Source of the DNA: Shinisaurus crocodilurus
Taxonomy: Eukaryota > Chordata > Lepidosauria > Squamata > Shinisauridae
Direction of reading: 5' to 3'
Assembly (NCBI GenBank): GCA_021292165.1
Contig: CM037881.1
Coordinates: 5,434,935-5,498,934, forward strand
DNA: 64,000 nt
Shown: piece after piece, positions 1-12,494 of the stretch
How positions within the stretch are numbered: position 1 is the stretch's first letter
Layout: every line of letters begins with the position of its first letter
Program-made: the position numbers and the translations under genes
The notes under the pieces: generated by a model
Databases searched by the model: none
What the model was told of the DNA's origin: nothing
Seen by the model: only the letters and a program-made list of their open reading frames with translations

Positions 1-1361
1 AACTAGCTCTTCCGGCCCCTCACAAAAAAGGAGGGTGCTGCCGCTGCCCTCCCACAGGGTCGGGGTGAAGCCAGCAGGACCAACGCGCCCCTCCCCCTCC
101 ACCCAAATGCCATTTCCCAACGCAGGGCTCTTCCCGTTCCGAGTTGCCCGAGCACAAGGCTCCTGTGAAATCAGTGTGATACACTAGGCGGTAAGGGCAT
201 TGGAGAGAATGTGATTTACTTCTGAGCTGACATGCCGTTTTGCTAATTTACAGCTCCCTGTTCTTTGGGCAAGGGAGTGAAAGTGGCCATTAAAAAACGG
301 GTGAGGGAAAGGCTCCCACAATTGTCCCCTCTCAAACTCCATGGCGGTTATCCTGGGGGGAAACTTGCAGGGGAAATGGCCAGTTCACAAGAAGGGTGTG
401 TGTTTTTTTCTGGTCCACCGTCCATGCGGAGGTGCCCAGAGTTTTTCTTACAAATGTATTTCAAAGGCCAGGGAGTGGAACGCTTTGTGGAGAGAGCCCC
501 TTTGGAGGCGCCTGCATCGGGGACCCCTGCTCTAAGCAGGCAGGGAGTTGGTAGGGGCTACCAGGTTTGGTATGGAACCACTGGCGTATGCATGGGGAGA
601 ATCTCTGTTTTTATGCTCATAGTCAAGCTGGGCGGCAACCCTTGGCCTGACTTCGAAAGCCCTGTGCAAGCAATCAGGTCAGACCTCTGGTGAGAGAGAT
701 CTGTCCGTTCCCTGTTTATACAAGGCTACTCACTTAGGTTAACAACAGTAGGCTAAGAGGTCAGATCGGAAACACACTGCGAAAGGTAACATTAGTAAAT
801 GAATTGAAAGCCTCTGAGGCTTAATATGAGAGTGAATCTAACTCGTATTTTCATATTCTCTTAATGCTTATCGCTTGTGAGTCATACAAGGTAACAATAA
901 GGTAAAAATGATAAGGCAGGCTGTTTAGACAGCAAGAGTCCTGCAACGTTCAGGAAAGCACAAGATAGAAGAATAAGAATGCTATCAACGAGAGTGCGAA
1001 GAATTCAATAAGAACAATAAAGCAACATTTGAGTCTATATTTTCTGTAATATCCTACTACTTCTCATTTTCCCAGCTTTCCCTTCAGCCTCAGTAACAAG
1101 AACTCCTTCATTCTTTCTACGCTTGGGTTGGGTGGGTCCCACATAATGGTAAAGAACAAGTCTTGAATATATATGAGATCTTTGGTTTCATCTCTGACAT
1201 TTCTAGTTAAGTAGAATTTAAGTACTAAGGTTCGGAAAGACGACCGAGACCTGCTCCCAGTCAAGCGGGCAGAACTATTCTAGTGGTATGTTCTGGCATC
1301 TTTTAGCTCATTATTTATATTCCCACTGTTGCTGTTTTTTTTTTTTTTCCCCCTTTCTCAG
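1..1361. other. Intron of the A2M-like gene, no recognised element
   Basis: Sequence 5' of the first visible exon. I looked for the exon expected just upstream in A2M family genes (the macroglobulin segment before the ITVALQ exon) and did not find it, so the window opens inside an intron. Several open frames exist but none resembles a known protein. The last 30 bases form a long T/C-rich tract leading to the splice acceptor at 1360-1361. Confidence 0.6.
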
Positions 1362-1491
1362 ATAACTGTTGCACTGCAAGAGTCTCAGGATTTCAAAGCA
1401 GAAAATCTGTCACCGCCGGAAGACAATTTTGCAAGGATATGTGCAAGAGAAACAAAATCCTACACCTGGACAATTAGCCCTCAAAGGCTGG
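1362..1491 (+). CDS. A2M-like: A2M-like exon a (first visible)
   Basis: Begins [20 protein letters not shown] after a long T/C tract and TCTCAG; ends within a Gly codon before GTAAAC. The [11 protein letters not shown] stretch corresponds to the ICANGRQ..SW region of A2M. Confidence 0.85.
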
Positions 1492-3277
1492 GTAAACATC
1501 TCTGATCTTAGAACTCTTTTGCCATGTTCACCTTCCTCTGATTCCCTAGAATGATTCCCCCCTGAATTACAACTTCCCCTCATAAACACGCTGTCTTTAT
1601 CAAATGGAATGGTAAAAACAATTGGACACCCCCCGCCCTTTTATGATCCCAAATGCTTTGAGCAAAACGTGAGGGCTTTTTAAAATTTATAACACTTATT
1701 AACCACTCTTTCATTAGAAGCGCCCAAAGAGTGGCGTATATAAATGACTTCATTTCTCTAAAACTGCCTTCCCCAACCAGGTGCCCTCCAGATTTTTGGG
1801 CTAGAGCGCCAAGCATTCCTGACCATTGGTCAGGCTGGCTGGGGATGCTGGGAGCTGAAGCTACGCTGGCTGGGGCATGCTGGGAGTTGTAGGCCAAAAA
1901 CATCTGGGGACCTGAGGTTGGAGAACACTGTTCTATGCCATGTACTTTGAAGATAATGGATTTTCTTTTTCTGTGCATTTTGGTCGTCATTCAGGTAAGG
2001 TGAATTTCACTGTTACTGCCGAAGCCAAAGCCGGTGAACTAACTGTGGGACGAAGGGACACAATAATCCTGCCAGTTTTGGTTGAGGTAAGCATGAAAAA
2101 AAATAGGCATCTACTGCAAGAGGTGGGGGAAAAAATGTTTTGTGAGCAGGCGGTAACACAGGAGCTTGCTTCGCTTGCACCTTGCGAGAGGAATGTTCAT
2201 TATAGTAATACATGCGAGACCACGGGGAGATGGGTGTGTGCATGTATTAGGTCAGGCATGAAGGCGAGAAGATCCAGGCCATGGGTGGGGCTAGTTGACA
2301 GACACTGTGAAGCAAAGCAGACCCTCGGTGTCCTTCTCCACCACACACGTGTAAACACGTGTCATCCCAGCCAGAGGATGGGAACCTCCTGCAAATGTAC
2401 GTAGTTTCCTCTGATGGCTCTGGGCCTCAGAATCTCCTGCAAATGTACGTAGTTTCCTCTGATGGCTCTGGGCCAACTCGGAGTCTCCCATGTAATTGCA
2501 TGCAAATGTTCCCCAAGCACTCTAGACATGGTCAGGAGTTCACCCCTCCGACACCCAGGAGCCACCCCTCCCCTGCCTAGCCCAGATGAAGTTCATCCTG
2601 ATTGGCCAAGGACAGCCGGGCTACCAAAAGGAGGGGCGGGAATCGATATTGCTAGCCGTGGCTTTTGGGTCTTGTTATTCTGGACGTGAAGAAGCGCGGA
2701 GTAGGGCTTTTGCTGAGGCAGGCCCTCAGAAGACCAACCCCCCAGGCAAAGAGTAAGTGCCTGGGTGTTCATATAGCAAAGGAACTAGCTTTGTTGTTTT
2801 GTAGCTCTGCTTGTGTCTACCAAAGTGTCTCCCCACCTTTTCCCTCTTCCCTCATTCCCCACCTTTTATTGTGATCGGTTTGCCTTAAACAAACTTTCCT
2901 GGTTCTACCCCACACGGTGTGTGTGGTTCCTCTGTGGTTCAGTACTCAAATCCAGTGTCTAGACCAAAGAGCTGAGAAAATCAGTGTCAGGACCGCAGAG
3001 CCAAGGCTGGCAGTTTGGCACCTTTGATCTCTCGTCTCGAGATAAAGGACCGGTTGGCAGTCCTTCACAGACACACTGTGCTGGAGCGGGAGGAAGAGAT
3101 GGGAAATCATTATTCCAGTGGTGTGATCAATGGATTAACTGGGACTTGCAGAACCTTAAAACAAAGCATAGTAACTATTTGAAGGTATAGATATTAGTAT
3201 GTATAACAAACATTCTGTACAAAAAACAAAGGTAGTCATGTTGACCATAAAAAAAAAATCCAAAACCCCTGTTAGGG

Positions 3278-3330
<53 letters not shown>

Positions 3331-6300
3331 GTATTTCTTACCTGCCTCGCCATCTAGATCGAGGCGGGGAACAACAAAAATACAAAATACATAAACTAAT
3401 CAACACACCATACTATTAAAACATCTTAAAACTACTTAAAAACATTATAAAGCATCTTAAAAGCATCTTAAAAGCAACCTAAAATTCTGCTGGATAGGCC
3501 TGCCGGAAGAGATCAGTCTTAATGGCTTTTTTAAATTCTAAGATACTGCTAAGTTGACGAATCTCCTCTGGCAGGCCATTCCATAATTTGGGAGCAGCAG
3601 AAGAGAAGGTCCTCTGGGTAATGCTAGTCAGCCTAGTTTTGGCTGGCTGAAGTAAATTCTTCCCAGAGGACCTGAGTGTGCGGGGTGGATTGTACGGGAG
3701 AAGGCGATCCCGTAGGTATCCTGGACCCAAACCATGTAGGGCTTTAAAGGTAATAACCAACACTTTATACTTCGCCCGGAAACTGACTGGCAGCCAGTGG
3801 AGTGCTTTTAAAACTGGTGTGATGTGGGCACCCCTAGGTGTACCAGCAACCAGTCTGGCTGCCATATTTTGCACTAGTTGAAGTTTCCGGACTAGATATA
3901 AAGGTAGTCCTATGTAATACCTTTATTAGGCCAACTCAAGGTCACAAAAATGTACAAGCTTTTGAGCTCTCCAGCTCTCTTCATCAGACAAGATGTTGCA
4001 AAAAAGCACACAAATGGCTTCTATGTGTTACTGTTTAGATTGTTGTTTTACTTCTTAATTGTGTGTCCATATTGTGTTGCCTATTTTTCCCTTCTCTGTG
4101 CCCCCCCCCCCCCCCAGCCTGAAGGCATCAAAAAGGAGGTGACCCAGAGCTCTCTCATCTGTGCGAAAGGTAAGGGGAAATTTTTTGCAAGCAACATGTA
4201 ATTAATATGCAAGTTTTCTACCGTTGCTTTTAGACTTTGACGTCCTCTGACTGGTTTTATTTCAGCAGTGTCAAATATGAAATCTTTTAAACTGTCAAAT
4301 ATATGCGTGTATATATTTTAATTTTCTGTTACATTGTTGCCTGCCTTGGGTATCTTTTTTTTATTGAAATGCAGAACAGAAATGCTGTAAATAAATAGTC
4401 AAACATTAGTACCATTGCATGCTACCTTTCAGTTATTACTGTCTGAGGCAGTGTTCTCCAACCTTGGGTCCCCAGATGTTTTTGGCCTACAACTCCCAGC
4501 ATGCCCCAGCCAGCTATGCTGGCTGGGGCATGCTGGGAGTTGTAGACCAAAAACATCTGGGGACCCAAGGTTGGAGAACACTGGTCTGAGGATAAGAGCC
4601 TGACCCACAACAGTGCTAGACCCTAAATACCTTTGCACACAATACTGCTAAATATAGAAGCCAAATATCATTGGATATTTGACTTCATTTCAGCTCTGTC
4701 GGCACTCTTTGCCAGTTTGCTCACCAGAAAGCAATATGACTATGGTTTGCCTGAGAGATGTTTTGCTCTCAAATTGTATAATGGATGTTGAAAGGGGACC
4801 CATATTCCCATTATCTATGTTTCTGCAAATCCGTAGGCACGCCAGTCTCTGAATCGGTGACGTTGAACTTGCCTGAAAATCTGGTGGAAGGATCAGCTAA
4901 AGCCTCATTTTTAGTCCTTGGTATGTTTTAAAGATGTGGTCGTTTTTATTATTTCTTGTCTGTACCTCATGTCTAAGGGAGCGTCCAGACGAGGCTCTTA
5001 TTGGGCAACCGCCCTGCCTCATGCACAGGATTTTACCATCAGACCAGATGACACCATCTTCAGCTTGTAGCCCCGCCGTATTTTCCCACCACTGCTTCTG
5101 TATTTTTTCTTATCGGGGGGTGGGGGGAATATGTTAAGGAGGAAAAGGTGGAATAGCCGCACAATGGCTTTTGGTCGGTCACACCAGAAGCCTGTTGTGA
5201 CATTTCAGAATCAATGTGAATTTTCTAGTATTGCACTGCTCCATCAATCTAACGACGAGCTTTTTTTCCAAGTGAAACTGCTTTACCCGATACCTACACA
5301 GAGCACGAGAGTGTGCAGGGAATACGGAAGGTGCCGCTTGTCCTTCCCTTTGTTTTTCTGAGTTTCACACCCACACCAAGGCAGTGAATTCTTCCCTCTA
5401 ATCCAGTGTTCTCCAGCCTTGGGTCCCCAGATGTTTTTGGCCTACAACTCCCAGCATGCCCCAGCCAGCGTAGCTGGCTGGGGCATGCTGGGAGTTGTAG
5501 GCCAAAAACATCTGGGGACCCAAGGTTGGAGAATACTGCTCTAATCTGTGCTCAGTCTGGAGAAGGATGCTTGTGATAATCCGTTTAATTACAGTTGTGG
5601 CAGTCTGCTGGTGTCAATATTTCTTGCTGCCTCGGCCTAGCTATTAGCAGTAAGGTACTGGCATTTGTCATATGTCAGGGACGTTAGTGAGTGTGAAAGG
5701 ACCACTTCACAGATTACATTTAAGTGTGCAGCTAAAGGTAAAGGTGTGTCCTCTTTAGGTAGTACCTATTTCCCCACTTCAATCTGCAGTAGTGCAAAAA
5801 CGTGTGCAGATAGAGATTGAAATGTGAATCAAAATGGTTCCCATGAGAGTGTAGCCTATCTTGACCTTGTGCCGTCCCTTGCCCAGCTTTTAGGGTAGTG
5901 TGGTTACGGTCGGGAGTGGGCAAATTCTCTTGCTTGCATTACATAAATGTACCGTTTCGGCATGCCATACTGTAACACTGCCAAAAGCTTTAATACATGA
6001 AGCGGAATTCTAACAGAGAAACAAACGGTGCCCACATAGCTCAAGTGATAATCCATTTATGCTGGCATAATCCAAGGAGTGTGACTGCAAGGAAATGATT
6101 TTCAATACATGTTAAGATGTGGAGAACAGAGCACCTGTTGCCAGGCTTATGCTGTCTGAGCAAGGCCAACCCCGACCGTACAAATTATCACTGGAATATC
6201 CAGCAGTGCAGAGTAATAAATAGTTTGTGATATAAACTGTAGTCATAGAATCATAGAAAGGTAGAGTTGGAAGGGGCCTACAAGGCCATCGAGTCCAACC

Positions 6301-9300
6301 CCCTGCCCAATGCAGGAATCCAGGTCAAAGCATCCCCGACAGATGGCCGTCCAGCCGCACCTTGAATGCCTCCAGAGTGGGAGAGCCCACCACCTCCCGA
6401 GGTAGTTGATTCCATTGTCTTATTGCTCTGACAGTCAGGAAATTTTTCCTGATGTTTAGGTGTAATCTGGGTTCCTGTAACTTGAGCCCATTATTCCGTG
6501 TCCTGCAAACTGGGATGATCGAGAAGAGATCCAAGCGATTGTCTTAGATCTGTGAAACGTTGCATATGAATGCATGACAAGTTTAAAGTTTGTTGGAAGA
6601 AAAAGCAGCGTGGTTTGAAGTTGTTCACTCATTCTGAATTCCCATGGTCTCTTGCTCCGCAGGTGACATTTTGGGCACAGCCATGAGGAACGTTGAGAAT
6701 CTTGTCCAGATGCCCTACGGTTGTGGAGAGCAGAATATCGCCGTGTTCTTGTCCAATCTTATCATTTTGAACTATCTGAATAATACAAAGCAGCTGACAG
6801 AAGAGAAAAAATCCAGGATCATTGGATACTTATCCGGCGGTGAGCGGCCTTTAAAATGGGCACCCTGAATGCATGTGACTGGGTCCTCCTTTGTTCTGGG
6901 TTCAGTGGCTGGAATGTCACTCATTCAGGCCCATAGAGACGTAGCATGAGCACAAAGAGGGCATTTGCCTTTATATATTCATCTACTTTGTTAAAACCAC
7001 AGCCAAACCTTTTTCAAATACTATTTTTTCTTCAACTAGAAAAAATATGAAATTAGTAAAAAAATATAATTCAAAAATTCTAAAGAATAAAATGTTTGTT
7101 TTAAAAAAATAAAGAAAAAAATCAAGCTAAAAAAACTGAACGGATAAATAATTGATTCCTTAGCTTGAAACAATGGGTTGGTTTGCATGTAACAACAGTT
7201 CATGGGTTAAACAATGCATGGGCTGTTGTGCACAAGCAGGAGAGAGCGGACGCAGTGCCCCCCCCGTGCACCTGCCACTTCCACTTTTACCCATCAACCT
7301 ATGATTGGCTTTTTCATAGGTTGTTGAGCATGATGTGCGAACCCAGAGTGCTGGGTTGTTTAGAGGTTAAACAACCCAGCAATTAACCCATGGTTTCTTG
7401 TTGGATTAATCACTGGGTTGCTTAGCCCTGAAACAACCCAGTGCACCAAGTTTGCACATCATAGAATCATAGAAAGTAGAGTTGGAAGGGGCCTACAACT
7501 ACAAGGCCATCGAGTCCAACCCCCTGCTCAATGCAGGAATCCAGGTCAAAGCATCCCTGACAGATGGCTGTCCAGCTGCACCTTGAATGCCTCCAGAGTG
7601 GGAGAGCCCACCACCTCCCTAGGTAGTTGGTTGGTTCCATTGTCGTATTGCTCTGACAGTCAGGAAATTTTTCCTGATGTTTAGGTGGAATCTGGGTTCC
7701 TGTAACTTGAGTCCATTATTCCGTGTCCTGCAAACTGGGATGATCAAGAAGAGATCCTGGCTCTCCTCTGTGTGACAACCCTTTAAGTACTGGAAGAGTG
7801 CTATCATATCTCCCCTCAGTCTCCTCTTCTGAAGGCTAAACATGCCCAGTTATTTCAGTCTCTCCTCATATGGCCTTGTTTCCAGTCCCTTTATCATCCT
7901 TGTTGCTCTCCTCTGAACCCTCTCCAGTTTGTCTACGTCCTTCTGAAAGTGTGGTGCCCAGAACTGGACGCAGTACTCAAGATGAGGCCAAACCAGTGCA
8001 GAGTAAAGGGGAATTATCACTTCCCGCGATTTGGAAGCTATACTTCTATTAATGCAGCCCAAAATAGCATTTGAGCTGATCTTAGGCTGTTGATTAAAAG
8101 TGGAAGTGGGAGGTGCACAGGAAGCAGTGTTCTTCCTCCCTCTTTCTCTTTCTCTCCCTCCCATTCCTGACAGCCCATAGCTTGTTTAAACTATGGGCTG
8201 TCATTACATGCAAACCAGGTCCTTGAGTCATTAGACCGTGTTCTCAAGCTTGGTCTAGTTGCATTTTTCTACAGTTTTTGACCAGAAGATATAAAATCGG
8301 AACAGTAATGCAAAGTTTAAGTGATGCAGAATTCTTGGAAATTGTTTGACCAAAAGAACCTGCACATTGGATTCGGTATACTTTTCTTCCACTTCAGGAT
8401 ACCAGAGGCAACTTTCGTACAGACTCCATGATGGATCCTTCGGTACATTTGGCAGCAGGAGTGTGGAAGGAAATCTTTGGTAGGAGCTGTGAATCTGTGT
8501 TCAGACTACAAGGGAAGAGAAGGACCTGCCTTGCTAAGACGGTGGACATGGGGGGCAATGGGCGTCAGCTAGGGCTGCATATCTGAAGTGGGCATTGGGT
8601 TCCAGTTTGACCTCGTGGGGAGCGCTTGGGATGGGTAGAGGGAAGAAGGTGTGTTGCTTTTCGCTTCCAGACTAATCCTGCTGCCGCTGCTGAAGCTGCG
8701 CCCGGTTGTGGGTGAATCAAAAGAATTGTCTTGCTGGACCAGACCGAGCGTCGATTTAGTCCGGCCTTCTTACTCCGGTAGCGGCCAGCCATATGTTCTA
8801 TGAAGCTCACAGGCAGGGCTTGTTTGCCCCCAGAAATTGGAGGAACACTGCCTCTGGTCCATTTGGATACATTAGACCAGTGGTTTCCAAACTTGTGTCC
8901 CCAGATGTTTTTGGCCTACAACTCCCAGCATGCCCCAGCCAGCTATGCTGGCTGGGGCATGCTGGGAGTTGTAGGCCAAAAACATCTGGGGACACAAGTT
9001 TGGAAACCACTGCGTTAGACCCAGCATGGCTAATATCCATTGATAGACCTGTTCCTTGTGACTTTAGCTAATCCCGGTTTTTAAGCCATTCAGAATAGTA
9101 GTCCTAACTCCAGTTGACTACTGGCCCTTCCCAGTCATTCTGCTGGGCTCTTCCTTAATGTAGCACCTTGCCTGGGTTTATCCTGCTTTCTTGATCCCAA
9201 CAGGATACAGGTAACCTGTCCACTTTGAAGTGACAGGGGGTTTGCATCCCATAATAATACCCGATGTGCAGACTGAAGCAGTGGAAGCGGTGACTCTAGT

Positions 9301-12300
9301 CTCGACTCCTTCCTGAATTGCCAAGTTGTGTCCTCACTCTAGGCCCCTCTGCTCTTTTTCCTTCCAGGCTCACCACCCTAGTCTACAAAGCATTTGCCCA
9401 GAGCAAACGGTCCTCGGTGTTCATAGATGACAACGTCCTGAACCAAGCACTTCTCTGGATTGCAAGCAAACAGGAGGCAAATGGCTGTTTCCGCCCCGAC
9501 GGGAAAATCTACAACAACGTCTTAAAGGTAGAATGGGGAATCCCTGGCTCCGGCAAAATCCTGTCTTTCCTGGATTCCTAATTACGGCATATGATGGCGA
9601 GTTCTCATCCCTCTTTACCTGCTGGCGGCAGCAGGGCCATAATGTAGGCATGGGAATTATGCTTGTGAGCTAGGGCGGGGGTGGAGAACCTGGAGTTCCG
9701 GCAACATCTGGAGGGCCACCACTCCCCATCAGCCATAGCAAGCATGGCCGATGGTCAGGACTGATGGGGGTTCTAGTCCAAGAACATCTGGAGGGCCACA
9801 GGCTCTCCACTCCTGTGCTAAGGGCTCATTTCTTGGCGAGGGACGTGGCTGTTCTGTTGGAAGATGGCCGGCCAGGTCCACGCAGTTATGAACACTGCAA
9901 GCCTGTGCATGACATTCCAGAGGGAAGTTCCACTGAGTAAGTGCATAGAGCAGTGTTCTCCAACCTTGGGTCCCCAGATGTTTTGGGCCTACAACTCCCA
10001 GCATGCCCCAGCCAGCTATGCTGGCTGGGGCATGCTGGGAGTTGTAGGCCCAAAACACCTGGGGACCCAAGGTTGGAGAACACTGGCGTCGAGGATTGCA
10101 GGTTGAATATGCGTTTCTTTTCCAACGTTAATCCCAATTTCCTCCTGGGACTCTCAAGGTGGCTTAGAAAATATTGAAACGCCACCTGAAACATGCTCTT
10201 CTGATAATATTTTTTCAATTTCAAATCACAACAGCTAAACTCCATGCATGTATTTGTGGGGTTCCACACGGTTACACCGGAACCGCAACTGGAAACCCCC
10301 CCAAGGGATCTTTGCCTGCCCATGCCGCTCGCGGAGTTCTCCTGTCAGAGTAATCTGCGAAGCTTTTCACATAGTACTTAGCAGGGCTTTTTTTTCTGGT
10401 GGAACTCACCGGAACTGAGCTCCAGCACCTTTTCTTCTATTAATTGCATTACAATTTAATCGCCATCTACTCCCGAGGAAATGTAATCCAAGAGTTCCGG
10501 TACCCTTTTCTCCAGAAAAAAAGCACTGGTACTTAGTTAGAATTGCCTCTTCATGGTCTCAAAGCGTAGTGCTTTAGAGCAGTTTATACACACACTGCTA
10601 AACAGGGCTTTTTTTTCTGGTGGAACTCACCGGAACTGAGTTCCAGCACCTTTTCTTCTATTGATTGCATTACAATTTAATCGCCATCTACTCCCGAGGA
10701 AATGTAATCCAAGAGTTCCGGTACCCTTTTCTCCAGAAAAAAAGCACTGGTGCTAAAAGTCATTGAAATAGGAATGCCCTCTCTCTCTCTCTCTAACCTG
10801 AGGCATTGAAGGGTGCTTGGAAAAAGCTAAAAGCTTTTGAGGAAAGTGGGTTGGATTGAGGGATAAGTGAAGAGGGGATTTCAATCCTGGCTGACGTGTC
10901 GTGCACTCACTTTGAGAGCCAGCGTGGCGTAGTGGTGAGAGTGCTGGACTGGGACTTGGGAGATCCGGGTTCTAGTCCCCGCTCGGCCATGAAACTCACT
11001 GGGTGACTTTGGGCCAGTCACTGACTCTCAGCCTCACCTACCTCACAGGGTTGTTGTGAGGATCAAATTGAGAGAAGTAGGAGGAGGATTATGTAAGCCG
11101 CCTTGGGTTCCTTGCAGGGAAAAAGGCGGGGTATAAATATAATAAATAAATAAAATAAATAAAATGTTCTGAAAGGACCTTCTCTCCCCCGATGAGAGTC
11201 TGGTCCGCCCCACTTTCACTCAGGACACAGCCAGGCAACTTCTTCCTTCCTTCTTGGGGAAGGGATGGATCCTGCTTACTTGGTGCTGGCTTGAGATGCT
11301 GGATTCTTTCTAGACCTGGAGGCTGAGTCCTGCTGTGCAGTAGGAGGAAAGAGTTGGGGATGGAAGTCTTTTTCCTCTCTCTCCCAGGATGTGTACAAAC
11401 AAAGTGTGTCACATTTTTAATTTGTGAAAAATGAGTGGGTTGTCGACGAATTTCGTCTACAATGAAATCCAGATGGACTGGGGGCGGGGTGAGGGGGTTT
11501 GCTTCAGTGATATTTTTATTTTTGTTTTAGAAGTTTGAAGCAAAAATAAGCTGAGCGTAATTTCTCAGGGGTGGTGAGGAACGTGTGTGACTTCACCCCA
11601 TGTTGTCACCCATGAACTGGTTTTTCTTTGCAAACAGGATGGAGCAGATTATACCATTCTGATCACCGCTTACGTCACTGCATCTCTGCTGGAGGGTGGA
11701 CTTCCCAACTCGGTATGGATTCACTGTGACTCAAGTCTGTTGTCGGTGGCAACACTGCAGATTCTGTGCTTGCATTGCAACTTTAATCATGCGTTATGCC
11801 CCGAGTCCTGGGATCTGTGAGCATTAAGTCTGTGTTGAATCCCATTAGCCAACTCCAGGGATATAGAGATATAACGAACCCTTTCTCTTGGACCCACCCA
11901 GCCCCATTATCTGAATTAAGCTTTAATTCTATGTAAACAGTGATCTTCCATCCAAAGTTCTGATTGATTGCATTTTGCACGATCCCTTGAAGTTGCTATT
12001 GAAATGGCAATAGCCCTTGGGTGGGGGAAACTACATTTTCCAAGGGCCAGCAGGACTTTTGTGCTAGTTCGCTGCTATGCAGCCTGCCAGGGTTCCCAGC
12101 AAGGAAGACTTCCCCATCCCTTTAGTGCCACTCCTGCTCTTTCCACCACTGCCATCCCAGCCAGGTAAGTTGGGTTTAAAGGGAAGCGGAGGGGTAGTTC
12201 ACCTGGAAAATACTCTTCAGTTTGGACTTTAATCTGAGCCAGAGACTTGTAATGCTTGCCTCTTCTTTGAAGAGAGCATGATAAGTCCCCAAATCACATT

Positions 12301-12454
12301 TCCTGGCTCGACCTGGTGAGATTCGTGGGCGTCTCTCCAGCTTGACTTGGACTCTTCACTAGAACGCTGGCCTCACTTCTGCAGTCAGTGAACCTCTTGC
12401 TTCAATGGCGCAAACATGTCCCATCTTCAGACTTTTCTAGCAATCAATGTGTCT

Positions 12455-12494
<40 letters not shown>

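Noticed and set aside
4415..4638. Repeated short frames containing [18 protein letters not shown] at about 20 places
   Set aside because: These are translations of the palindromic MITE in either direction, not a protein family.
10951..10985. Possible tRNA gene (B-box-like GGTTCTAGTCCC)
   Set aside because: It lies within a Sauria SINE head. The sequence does not fold into a complete tRNA and the same unit recurs with SINE tails.
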